Shown here in pieces: positions 10,201 through 17,103 of a DNA stretch of 20,409 nucleotides. The notes below the pieces were generated by a model. It was not told the DNA's origin. It saw only the letters and a list, made by a program, of their open reading frames with translations, and made no database searches. The position numbers and the translations under genes were made by a program. Within the stretch, counting starts at the first letter, position 1. The number at the start of each line of letters is the position of its first letter. The stretch is from an uncultured Gemmatimonadota bacterium (GTDB lineage Bacteria > Gemmatimonadota > Gemmatimonadetes > Longimicrobiales > Gaopeijiaceae): NCBI GenBank assembly GCA_937136445.1, contig CAKZOQ010000264.1, positions 1-20,409 of the forward strand, read 5' to 3'.

Positions 10201-11829
10201 GCGGATCGGGTCCGCCGGGCCCTCGTCCCACCGACGGGCTCCGAAGCAGTTGCCTCGGGCACCCTGGCGGCGCTCCTTCCCGCCCTCGTGGAGGAGCAGC
10301 CCGGCCAGGTTCTCCGCCTCCTTCGGGCGGTGGAGGAGGGGGGGGATACCCCGGCGGGATGGGGTGACGGCCTCTCCGCGGACGACCTCCGCCATCTGGT
10401 GGACGCCTACCTCGTCCTCCGACTGCCTGGGGCCATCCGCCTGCGGGACGCCATCCCCGGCGCGCTGGCCCGGGCGACGGATCCTCCGGGGTTCGTCGCC
10501 CGCCTCCTGCGGGCCCTCCTCGCCGGGGCCACGGTGGACCTGGAGGAGCTGGCCCAACCCGCCCCCGAGAGGGCCGAGCCGGCGAACGCCTCCACGTCCT
10601 CGCCGAGTCGCGCAGGTGACGGTACCATCGATCTGGTCGCCGGGGATCGAGTCGCTGGAGACCTGCGTCGGGGTCGGCCCGAAAGCCTCGCGGATGCGGT
10701 GGTTCGGGCGGCCCGGGGGTGGGACGATCCCGGTCCCGTGCGGGCCGAGCTGACGCGGATGCTGGAGGCCATCTCCAGCCCGTCGGAGCCCCTCCGGCGC
10801 CTCGTCGACGACCCGGAGGTCCGACCGGCCCTCGCCCGGGTCTTGCCCGAGCACCTCCTTGCTCGAATGATCCTCCTCCTTCGTCCGGGGGCCTACGCCC
10901 ATGCGCGCCTGGCTGGAGACCTCGTCGAGGAGGTGGTGCGGGACGCCGGGATGGACGCCTCCCCGGAGCGGGTCTCGACGCTCCGATGGCAGGCCACCCT
11001 CGAAGTCCTCCTCACCCGCGAGGGCGTCTTCCGTCCCAAGGAGTTCCTCTCCATGCTCCTCCCCGAGGTCGCCGACCGCCTCCAGCAGCCGTCCGCGCCG
11101 CTCTTCCGGGCGCTCACCCATCGGCTGACCGGTCCCGCACCGGCCCATCCCGCCCTGGCCGATCCCGCCCACCTCCAGGCCCTGGTCTCGGGGCCCGGAG
11201 ACGCCGCGACCTCCCCGGATGCGACGTCTTTCGCCGGTGGGTTCCTCGACACGACCTCCTCCGACCAGGAGCCGCGGAGCCGCGACGGGAACGACGCAGA
11301 GGCCCCGGAGGAGGACCTCGATTCCGACACCGACCTCCTGGTGGCCAACGCCGGGCTGGTCCTGGCCGCCCCCTTCCTCCCCCGGCTGTTCTCCATGCTG
11401 GGACTCCTGGAGGACCGGGCCTTCCGGAGCCGGACGGCGGCGACGCGCGGGGTGCAGCTCCTGCACCTGCTGGCCACCGGATCCACCGACGCCCCGGAGT
11501 TCCTCCTGCTCCTGCCCAAGCTCCTCTGCGGTCTCCCCCTGGAGAGCCCGGTGCCTCGTCGCCTCGAGGCGACGCCCGAGGAGACCGAGGCGGTGGACCA
11601 GCTCCTCGAGGGCATGATCCAGCACTGGGACGCCCTGGGGCAAGCCTCTCCGGAGGGGCTGCGGGAGACCTTCCTCCAGCGCGAGGGCTGGCTCCACCGG
11701 GGGGACGACCGGTGGGACCTCGGCGTGGAGCTCCGGGGCGTCGACGTCCTGCTGGACCGTGTCCCCTGGACCTTCCGGACGGTGGCCCTCCCCTGGATGC
11801 CCGACGTCCTCCACGTGGACTGGCGATGA
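7222..11829 (+). CDS. CIS tape-measure-family protein (CIS_TMP), Afp14 type
   Basis: This 1535-residue protein belongs to the contractile injection system tape-measure family, proposed to set tube and sheath length. The N-terminus (HRIDAAVFDVSFPKEEKG, then 'VERVLDDLVPADR' and 'EELELDLGELP') matches the family start closely. The C-terminal region, residues ~1371-1535, is the conserved tail: 'NAGLVLAAPFLPRLFSMLGL', 'LLPKLLCGLPLESPVPR', 'SPEGLRETFLQREGWL', and 'VLLDRVPWTF', ending in 'LPWMPDVLHVDWR'. In between are about five related helical modules (near 113-182, 336-407, 661-731, 863-929 and 1155-1223), separated by Ala/Gly/Ser/Pro-rich linkers. The start is GTG 7222, chosen because it overlaps the previous stop and has GGAGG upstream. 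The stop overlaps the ATPase gene by 4 bp (ATGA). A true length-setting role for this family is a proposal from homologues. Confidence 0.92.
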   Translation: MGSESHRIDAAVFDVSFPKEEKGSDLASHLTSVVRTRALPVVERVLDDLVPADRMVVVEELELDLGELPWSAWPEVLPRRLEEELRSALAGLGELDPWRPSPGVRSVTREESDREILRSYLRSGRLPWRRATMDVDEMDALLDRMVRTRPRELLQLLRTVEPAAPALRRLVEQLPEGTIAHLLGTLPVADAGRLGEARRRIRALLDRHVPTQDGRQAMERAFLVALLGATVTRPAGSPARTVLAGAVQATPWGSEELAQAAARTVMVEVGRPEHPGGVPAQPRGPVLASGNGSDGARSVRGSRGTASHPDETLVEERTGTSAGDRRVDGAASAERLVGRRLRDLLRRRDPATPGALWARWIREHPDRVRRELREAVADPPVLARVARLFPDWWLEDAVRLLARLQADPVGGPTSTTLPGFVRWLSAVVREFDGSSGPVGGATATPSGTRVARDVAPAGHPAPDTSAAQAGRSAGRGHPPRAAALYEAALRYLAGSSTGSEVEPSAPHGGSWPLQLIQADAGRAGRSVEEHLRHLEHLAGAAAAEREAGEDPTVEVDLSTTQPARPGVGTPDLPHSAAILELLDQARSELHGTQVPVSDRPYGASEPGAAESGIDGRSGSAEPGGAAESAGSQDATFQPPKPADDTTSELVEADSGGPESHSPTDLLLRALRDGSPGDAETTWARVEARDRAEAVAALARVLSIRSVRRRVAESAAPALTQDWVTALAGGDLVPARLLASIEGLPDTWMGTGAASPEDLTRLVVREEALATLAGAPGASEDAAAGSPHPRNTVLAARLLSARARASGLDPATTFQAVRASLESAASLAEPRATLLRHMNEAPPTTPAPTAGDAYDARSGPRSVHEAVLEDAVLGGPVDTLVAVWRRLRAEAPEVIRQVFARHASSRWVLRSVVDRFPPALLLQLLRVLGFRPDRAGPPAAPRPHPAYSLPSERLRWADGWVQALQEAVAPARSAAGVSPVDPDERASLVQMYESADRVRRALVPPTGSEAVASGTLAALLPALVEEQPGQVLRLLRAVEEGGDTPAGWGDGLSADDLRHLVDAYLVLRLPGAIRLRDAIPGALARATDPPGFVARLLRALLAGATVDLEELAQPAPERAEPANASTSSPSRAGDGTIDLVAGDRVAGDLRRGRPESLADAVVRAARGWDDPGPVRAELTRMLEAISSPSEPLRRLVDDPEVRPALARVLPEHLLARMILLLRPGAYAHARLAGDLVEEVVRDAGMDASPERVSTLRWQATLEVLLTREGVFRPKEFLSMLLPEVADRLQQPSAPLFRALTHRLTGPAPAHPALADPAHLQALVSGPGDAATSPDATSFAGGFLDTTSSDQEPRSRDGNDAEAPEEDLDSDTDLLVANAGLVLAAPFLPRLFSMLGLLEDRAFRSRTAATRGVQLLHLLATGSTDAPEFLLLLPKLLCGLPLESPVPRRLEATPEETEAVDQLLEGMIQHWDALGQASPEGLRETFLQREGWLHRGDDRWDLGVELRGVDVLLDRVPWTFRTVALPWMPDVLHVDWR

Positions 11830-13226
11830 GTCGGGCCATCCCCTTCCCCCCACCTCGGGATGCGCCGGCCGAGACCGCGTCGGTCCTCCAGGCGAACGCC
11901 GCGGCGCTGGACCGTGAAGTGGCGTGGTTGGAGCGGGTCCTGGAGGCCCGCGTGGCCCACTACTTCGAGGGCTCCTCGACACCGTGGTCCCGGGAGGGGT
12001 TGGCGCCGCCGGACCTCGAGGAGGATCCCTCCGGCTTCGCGGAGGTGGTGCGGGGGTACGACCTCGGCTTCGAGGAGCGGGTGGTCCTGGGGCTCGCTCT
12101 TCTGCCGCACATCCGCCCCCAGCTCCTGGATCTGTTCCTGATCCGCAACAAGAACCTGGATCGAGGCTTCGCGGAGTTCGGGGGACGGACGGGAGCCGCC
12201 CACGGGGGCTTCCTCCCCACCCTGGAGACCGCGGCCTTCGTCGTCTCCGGCGACGACCTGGAGACCCGCTTCCAGCTTGCCGCCCTCTTCGACCCGGATC
12301 ACCCGCTCCTCCGCGACCGGGTCCTCCTCGTGGAGCACGCCGGAGGGGCCGAGCCCTTCTTCAGCGCCGCCCTCTCCGTCTCCTCGGAGACGTTGGACCG
12401 CGTCACCACCGGTGCCCTGCACCGCCCCGACTACAGCATCCGCTTCCCCGCCAAGCGCATCACCACGGAACTCGACTGGGAGGACCTGGTGGTGGAGCCC
12501 TCGGTCATGGACGAGATCACCCGCCTCACCGCCTGGCTGGAGCACGCCGACACCATCATGGACGACTGGGGCCTCCGGCGATCGCTGAAGCCGGGCTACC
12601 GGAGCCTCTTCTACGGGCCTCCCGGCACCGGCAAGACCCTCACTGCCACCCTCATCGGCGCCGCGGTGGGCGCCGACGTCTACCGCATCGACCTCTCCAT
12701 GGTGGTCTCCAAGTACATCGGCGAAACCGAGAAGAACCTGGCCCAGGTCTTCGATCAGGCGGAGAACAAGGAGTGGGTCCTCTTCTTCGACGAGGCCGAC
12801 GCCCTCTTCGGGAAGCGGACCCAGACCACCAGCTCCCACGACCGCCACGCCAACCAGGAGGTCTCCTACCTCCTCCAGCGGGTGGAGGACTTCCCGGGGC
12901 TGGTCATCCTCGCCACCAACCTGAAGGCCAACATCGACGAGGCCTTCGCCCGACGCTTCCAGTCCATCGTCTACTTCCCCCTCCCGGACGCCGAGCTTCG
13001 ACTCCAGCTCTGGGAGGGCATCCTGCGCACCCCGGACTGCCCCCTGGACCCGGAGGTGGATCTGGAGCGGCTGGCGACGGAGCACGAGCTCAGCGGAGGC
13101 GCCATCACCAACGTGGTGCGCTTCGGGGCGGTGAGCGCCCTCCGGGACGGACGTCGGGCCATCGGGACGGCGGACCTGCGGGAAGGGATCCGCAAGGAGC
13201 TGCGGAAGGAGGGGCGCACCACATGA
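11826..13226 (+). CDS. eCIS AAA+ ATPase, Afp15 type
   Basis: This 466-residue ATPase is of the type found in almost every eCIS cluster. In PVC-like systems it is implicated in assembly or cargo loading, acting in the cytoplasm. An N-terminal domain (residues ~1-230) includes 'LGLALLPHIRPQLLDLFLIR', usual for this family. The AAA+ core has Walker A GPPGTGKT at residues 264-271, Walker B 'VLFFDEADALFG' with D322-E323, sensor-1 'ILATNLKANID', and the arginine-finger segment 'FARRF'. A C-terminal lid contains 'ELSGGAITNVVRFGAVSAL'. All key residues are present, so it should be active. The start is ATG 11826, forming ATGA with the previous stop; the longer in-frame extension back to 10719 lies over the tape-measure gene. 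The stop overlaps the next ATG by 4 bp. Confidence 0.96.
   Translation: MSRAIPFPPPRDAPAETASVLQANAAALDREVAWLERVLEARVAHYFEGSSTPWSREGLAPPDLEEDPSGFAEVVRGYDLGFEERVVLGLALLPHIRPQLLDLFLIRNKNLDRGFAEFGGRTGAAHGGFLPTLETAAFVVSGDDLETRFQLAALFDPDHPLLRDRVLLVEHAGGAEPFFSAALSVSSETLDRVTTGALHRPDYSIRFPAKRITTELDWEDLVVEPSVMDEITRLTAWLEHADTIMDDWGLRRSLKPGYRSLFYGPPGTGKTLTATLIGAAVGADVYRIDLSMVVSKYIGETEKNLAQVFDQAENKEWVLFFDEADALFGKRTQTTSSHDRHANQEVSYLLQRVEDFPGLVILATNLKANIDEAFARRFQSIVYFPLPDAELRLQLWEGILRTPDCPLDPEVDLERLATEHELSGGAITNVVRFGAVSALRDGRRAIGTADLREGIRKELRKEGRTT
13207..13212 (+). promoter_or_regulatory. Strong Shine-Dalgarno for the membrane-anchored GH18-like gene
   Basis: AGGAGG lies 10 bases before ATG 13223, inside the 3' end of the ATPase gene. 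It fixes the start that yields a proper signal peptide and suggests this gene can be initiated independently of coupling. Confidence 0.6.
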
Positions 13227-15385
13227 GAACGTCCGGCGGGTGGCTCCCGTGGGTCGTCGCAGGCGCCACCCTCCTGGCCCCGTCGTCGGCCCGGGCCCAG
13301 GCCGCGGACGCCCTTTCCGCCGAGACGGCCCCCGCCCTGGCCACCGTGTCCCTGTCCCGGCCCTTCCTCCTGGACGACAGCGCCTTCGCCCAACTGGCGG
13401 AGCCCAGCGCCCCCAGGCTCTGGGGCATCGCGTGGGACAGCCCGCTCCCTTCCCCCGCCCTGGAGGCTCTCGCCCGGGACGCCTTCGGCTCCGATCTCGA
13501 CGGCCTGACCGGTCTGGCGGACGCCCGCTTCGTGGACTCGGTGAGCGTGGCGGCCGCGGTGGACACCCTCCTCCAGCTCGGCTCGGACACCGTCGCGCCC
13601 CCACCCCCCGTCATCGACGATGCCCTGGACGCCGTGCCCCCGGATACCACGGCGCAGGTGCTTCGGGACAGCCTCGTCGGGCGGATCACCGCCTTCGCTC
13701 CCGCCGACGGCGACGAGGGTCCCATCGTCCCCGAGGAGGTCCGGGCGGCCCTCCAGCCGCTGGTGGGGGTCTGGTTCCCCGACGGCTACATGCTCCGCAC
13801 GGCCCTCCGCACCACCTTCGCCGAGCTCCACCCACCGCCCTCGGATCGGGTCACGGAGCGGATCCTGAGCCTGGCCCAGCAGGCTCCCGGCTTCCGCCCG
13901 GATTCGCTGAACCTCCAGCCGCTGGCATGGACGGGGGACGGGTGTGGATGTGGGTTCTTCGACGAGGGCGGCCTCTGGGAGCCGGAGTTTTACGGCATCT
14001 ACCCCTTCTGGGAGGCACCGCAGACCGCCACCGAGCTGGTGGAGCCGGACACCATCGACCTCAGCCTGCTGACCCGCATCGGGTACTACGGGCTCACCTT
14101 CGACGGTCAGGGGCGCATCCAGGATCCCCTCCACTGGAGGACGGGAGCCTATCCCGAGGATGCCTGGTTCTTCCAGCGCCGGGACTTCTCCGACTTCTCC
14201 ATCACCGCGCAGCGTCACAAGGTGAGCACCGACGTCATCGTCTATCAGGGGGACTGGAGCTGGCTCCCGGATTCGCTGGACGCCGGGTCCGACGCCTTCC
14301 GGGGGCCCTTCGAGACGCTCCGGTCCCAGCTCCTGGACGTCATCGCGCCGCCGCTGGAGAACTTCACCAACGTCGTCAAGCCGTTCATCTCCCTGGGCAA
14401 CAGCCCCACGCGCACCCTGGGCGACGGCATCACCCTCCACTTCGACTTCTCGGAGATGGGTTCGGAGCGGCAGGAGCAGCTCTTCGAGGTCCTTCAGGAC
14501 ATGGACTTCTTCGGCTCGCTGAAGGACTCCCTCATGGCCCGGGGAGCCGACGGGAATCGGTTCCTTCGCCTCGAGCAGGACTACCGCCTGAACGTCATCG
14601 TCCCCCTCCAGTGCATCCAGCCACCCGGCGGCGATCCGCACCTCGAAGGCCCGGACGGGCTGCCCCTGGACGACGACGGTTCGCTGGACCACCCCTGCGG
14701 CTTCTACTCGGTGCCCAACATGAGTCGGCTCCGGACCGACTCCCTCGACCTCTTCCTGGTGGACCTCTCGGCGGTGGAGCCCGGGTCGGCCATGGCGGAG
14801 CTGGACCTGGCGGGCCGCACGCGCCGACTACGATCCGCGCTGGATCGCCTGGACGGCACGAGCCTCTATTCCCTCGTGCCCAACGTCCTCCCCCTGGCCG
14901 TCATCGGCACGCAGGAATCCCCGGAGGAATTCGTGCGCGTGGCGGACCTCTCCTTCTCGGGCGTGGGGGGCTGGTCGGCCCGCCGCAGCTCCATGGACCC
15001 GCTGAACGACTGGCTGGAGCCCATCTTCCTCTCGCCCGCCCCCACGGGGTGGCTCTCGTCCAGATTCCACGGACTCGAAGAGCTGGTCTGCCGGTACATG
15101 TGCCCGGCGCGGTGGACCGTCCGCTTCTGGATCTGCTTCCTCGCGCTCCTGTACGTGGGATTCTGGCTCCTCACCGAGTCCCGATTCGACCTGAAGCGCT
15201 TCTATACCACCCACGCTCACCTGGCCCTGGTGGTGGTCTTCTGCCTGGCGCTGGTCGGCACGCTCTGGTGCGACCCGTACTGGAAGGCACGGCAGACCCT
15301 CATCGTGAGCGTCGTGGCCGTCGTGGGGCTGAGCGTCTTCGTGGTGAGCCAGTTCCGACTTCGACGAGAACGCCACTACCCGTAG
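13223..15385 (+). CDS. Exported, membrane-anchored protein with degenerate GH18-like barrel
   Basis: A 720-residue protein with a signal peptide at residues 1-25/27 (hydrophobic WLPWVVAGATLLA, then 'ARA-QA'). Three C-terminal membrane segments lie near 633-653, 666-684 and 692-711, followed by a basic tail (RLRRERHYP). The large domain between them probably lies outside the inner membrane. Its segments follow the order of a glycoside hydrolase 18 TIM barrel: 'RIGYYGLTFDGQGRI' from residue 285, DGITLHFDF at 401-409 where GH18 enzymes carry DxxDxDxE, 'YRLNVIVPLQCI', 'DLFLVDLS', and 'GVGGWSARRS'. The catalytic motif is altered: T404 and H406 replace the aspartates, and D408 sits where the glutamate should be. 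I infer a non-catalytic or altered sugar-binding protein that may act at the cell envelope. It is last in the eCIS operon and joined to the ATPase by a 4-bp overlap. The GH18 call is from pattern order, not a search. Confidence 0.75.
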   Translation: MRTSGGWLPWVVAGATLLAPSSARAQAADALSAETAPALATVSLSRPFLLDDSAFAQLAEPSAPRLWGIAWDSPLPSPALEALARDAFGSDLDGLTGLADARFVDSVSVAAAVDTLLQLGSDTVAPPPPVIDDALDAVPPDTTAQVLRDSLVGRITAFAPADGDEGPIVPEEVRAALQPLVGVWFPDGYMLRTALRTTFAELHPPPSDRVTERILSLAQQAPGFRPDSLNLQPLAWTGDGCGCGFFDEGGLWEPEFYGIYPFWEAPQTATELVEPDTIDLSLLTRIGYYGLTFDGQGRIQDPLHWRTGAYPEDAWFFQRRDFSDFSITAQRHKVSTDVIVYQGDWSWLPDSLDAGSDAFRGPFETLRSQLLDVIAPPLENFTNVVKPFISLGNSPTRTLGDGITLHFDFSEMGSERQEQLFEVLQDMDFFGSLKDSLMARGADGNRFLRLEQDYRLNVIVPLQCIQPPGGDPHLEGPDGLPLDDDGSLDHPCGFYSVPNMSRLRTDSLDLFLVDLSAVEPGSAMAELDLAGRTRRLRSALDRLDGTSLYSLVPNVLPLAVIGTQESPEEFVRVADLSFSGVGGWSARRSSMDPLNDWLEPIFLSPAPTGWLSSRFHGLEELVCRYMCPARWTVRFWICFLALLYVGFWLLTESRFDLKRFYTTHAHLALVVVFCLALVGTLWCDPYWKARQTLIVSVVAVVGLSVFVVSQFRLRRERHYP

Positions 15386-15437
15386 ATGCGACCCGGGGCG
15401 CGACCGCTCCGTGGGGACGCGAGCGCCTGCAGGGTGA

Positions 15438-15453
15438 GGGCCGAAAGGGGCCC
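15438..15453. terminator. Possible weak hairpin between convergent genes
   Basis: GGGCC and GGCCC flank a six-base loop (GAAAGG) in the 71-bp gap between the end of the eCIS operon and the convergent DUF4157 gene. The stem is only 5 bp and no T-run follows, so it is a weak candidate for a shared terminator. Confidence 0.2.
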
Positions 15454-15456
15454 CGG

Positions 15457-16005
15457 TCAGGTCAGGCGGCGCCCGATCTCGTCGGCTTCGTGCTCCAGCC
15501 CCGGATCGTCGTTCACCGGAACGCCGGCCACCTCGGTGGTGGGCTGCACCCGTCCCTGCCGCTGCTGGATGACGTGGCCTACCTCGTGCCTCAGGATCTC
15601 CGGCGAACCGGCGCCGGGGCCCAGGTGGATGGCGTCGCCCTGGGCGGTGGCCAGGGCCCCCACCGTCTTCGGCACCGAGGAGTTCCGGTGGACGGCGACG
15701 TTGGAGAGATCCTCGCCGTGCTCCCGGAGGCCCGCCTCCACCACCGCTCCGGGGAGGTCGCTCCGCCCCCCCGCGCTCCCCGCGGCCGCCGGCTTCTCCC
15801 CCCGAAGGCGCTGGAGGGTCGGCGCCACGAGTCGCTGGAGGGTCGCACGTTGGGCCGCCATGCGTGGGCCTCCGTCGATGGCGGACCGGGCCCGCTCCAG
15901 AAGCGAATCGCCGACGGGTGCAACCTCCCGTCGGGGCCGAGCAGCGGAGGATGCCCTCGCCGGGGGTCGCGTCGAGGTCGAGCCCCGAGGTTCCGTCGTC
16001 TTCAC
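15457..16005 (-). CDS. Short DUF4157 (HExxH) protein, eCIS-associated
   Basis: This 182-residue protein consists mainly of a C-terminal DUF4157 domain. After a Pro/Arg-rich N-terminus comes 'LPGAVVEAGLREHGEDLSNV' with 'VHRNS', then HEVGH at 140-144 within 'LRHEVGHVIQQRQGRVQPT', and 'GVPVNDDPGLEHEADEIGRR' (EHEAD at 171-175). H140, H144 and E173 are the likely metal ligands of an HExxH...E site. In eCIS loci, DUF4157 typically sits at the front of cargo or toxin proteins. Here the protein stops 7 residues after EHEAD, so no toxin domain follows. No signal peptide is visible. The start is GTG 16005, which overlaps the stop of the upstream lipoprotein gene (GTGA). It runs convergent to the eCIS operon, 71 bp from its end. 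Whether it is a peptidase, adaptor or truncated effector cannot be decided here. Confidence 0.85.
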   Translation of the reverse strand: MKTTEPRGSTSTRPPARASSAARPRREVAPVGDSLLERARSAIDGGPRMAAQRATLQRLVAPTLQRLRGEKPAAAGSAGGRSDLPGAVVEAGLREHGEDLSNVAVHRNSSVPKTVGALATAQGDAIHLGPGAGSPEILRHEVGHVIQQRQGRVQPTTEVAGVPVNDDPGLEHEADEIGRRLT

Positions 16006-16799
16006 CCCGTCCCCGACGGTGCCGGGTCCTCGGTCTCGGACGTACAGGCCACCGGGATCCGAACGCTGCGGGTCTCGGCGCCGACGGTGTACCGGACCCG
16101 GTTCACGATGCCCGAGGCGCTGGACGCGGCGATGCGCAGGGGCGTGCTCTCCAGATCGTCGCCGCTCCGCATGACCAGCGTCCCGAAGCGGTCGAGCATG
16201 TCGGTGGTGGTCACCTCCAGCGTCACCGGGCTCCCGGAATCGTCCAGCGCGTCGATGGCGCTGGCGGCCCAGGTGGCCGAATCGCCGGGGGCTCCCCCGG
16301 AGACCGAGGCCGTAAGGCGATACACGCACGAGCCCGGGGTGGCGGACGCCGTGGCGTTCACCGAGTCCGGAGGGAGGAGGCGGTAGGAGACCTCCACCGA
16401 GAGGGGTGGCACCACCGTCACCGGGACCGTCTCCACCAGGGAGGCGGCTCGAGCCCAGACCAGCGCGGAGCCCGCCTGCACGGCCAGCACCCCGCCGGTG
16501 TCGGCCACCTGCGCCACGCTGGCATCGGAGCTCCCCCACAGGACCGGGACCTCCACGGGCTGGCCGGTGGGATCGAGGACCGTCGCGGAGACCGCGCTCG
16601 TTCCCCGCTCCGGGAGGATGAGCTCGCTGGGCGTCAGGACCAGCGAGGACGGGCCTACCGCGGGGCTCGGGGCCTCCGGGGGATCGCCGCCACCGCAACT
16701 GAAGGGCCAGAGCAGGAGGGCCAGGGCGAAGGATGCGCGGGGATCGCGCCGCCGCCGAACGGCAGCGTGCGCCTCCTCCAGGGGGACGACGTCCGACAC
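16002..16799 (-). CDS. Probable lipoprotein with one bacterial Ig-like (Big_2) domain
   Basis: A 265-residue protein with a basic segment (RRRRDPR), a short hydrophobic stretch (ASFALALLLWPFS) and Cys35 followed by GGGD. This looks like a lipoprotein signal, although P-F-S before the Cys is not an ideal lipobox. Residues ~51-133 read as a Big_2 Ig-like domain: 'SSLVLTPSELILPERGTSAV', 'VLWGSSDASVAQVADTGGVL', then a C-terminal 'VPVTVVPP' strand. Residues ~134-265 are beta-rich with two cysteines ('GSCVYRL', 'VACTS') and match no family I recognise. The chosen start, GTG 16799, has GGGAGGG just upstream; an in-frame ATG at 16823 is possible but has no ribosome site. The stop overlaps the DUF4157 start by 4 bp, so the two are probably one transcript. 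A surface or periplasmic role is inferred. Confidence 0.72.
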   Translation of the reverse strand: MSDVVPLEEAHAAVRRRRDPRASFALALLLWPFSCGGGDPPEAPSPAVGPSSLVLTPSELILPERGTSAVSATVLDPTGQPVEVPVLWGSSDASVAQVADTGGVLAVQAGSALVWARAASLVETVPVTVVPPLSVEVSYRLLPPDSVNATASATPGSCVYRLTASVSGGAPGDSATWAASAIDALDDSGSPVTLEVTTTDMLDRFGTLVMRSGDDLESTPLRIAASSASGIVNRVRYTVGAETRSVRIPVACTSETEDPAPSGTG

Positions 16800-16803
16800 G
16801 GGA

Positions 16804-16810
16804 CCCTCCC
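16804..16810 (-). promoter_or_regulatory. Shine-Dalgarno deciding the lipoprotein start
   Basis: On the minus strand GGGAGGG ends 4 bases before GTG 16799 (5 bases if measured from the GGAGG core). This favours the GTG over the in-frame ATG at 16823. Confidence 0.5.
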
Positions 16811-16812
16811 GG

Positions 16813-16833
16813 CATCCAGGCATCCAGGCATCC
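16813..16833. repeat. Tandem 8-bp repeat (CATCCAGG, about 2.6 copies)
   Basis: CATCCAGG occurs twice in tandem and is followed by a partial third copy (CATCC). On the minus strand it reads as three ATG triplets spaced 8 bases apart, each in a different frame, just upstream of the lipoprotein gene. Only the middle one (16823) is in frame with that gene. Confidence 0.6.
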
Positions 16834-17103
16834 GCTCGAGGATCGTGGGGAGCGCCTGGCGGAAGGATCGCCCCTACCGGTACCCGGCGCCCCGGGGACA
16901 CGCGACGCCGCGCGCCACGAAGGCTTCGATCATGGGTCCCCGCAACTGGGTGCGGCAAGGGCGGCCGCTCGGAAGCCCTCGCGCCGTGGCCATGGGGTGC
17001 GGCCGGCGGGCCCCGCTGGCGGGAGGCCGCGTGGGGATGCAACGTCCGGGATCCGATTCCGTCCGCCCATGCTCCTGTCCATCCCTTCCGCTTCCCGACG
17101 CCC

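Larger units (their letters stand above)
16800..17103. other. Divergent intergenic region
   Basis: About 300 bp separate the minus-strand lipoprotein/DUF4157 pair from the plus-strand peptidase gene, so promoters for both directions should lie here. I see no convincing -35/-10 pair, riboswitch or operator. Visible items are the short tandem repeat near 16813-16833 and the ribosome site of the lipoprotein gene. No Shine-Dalgarno precedes ATG 17104. The frames that stay open here read as low-complexity GC-driven sequence and are not called as genes. Confidence 0.4.

Noticed and set aside
10719..11825. A longer N-terminus for the AAA+ ATPase.
   Set aside because: This part overlaps the conserved tape-measure C-terminus and is low-complexity. 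ATG 11826 gives the expected family length.
10893..13604. A 903-residue minus-strand open frame over the tape-measure, ATPase and GH18-like genes.
   Set aside because: It is antisense to three well-supported genes, crosses their borders without regard to them, and is dominated by Arg, Gly, Pro and Ser.
16006..16815. An extended DUF4157 protein reaching back to 16815.
   Set aside because: The upstream part is an alternate frame of the lipoprotein gene, rich in Arg and Gly, with no domain. GTG 16005 overlaps the lipoprotein stop neatly.
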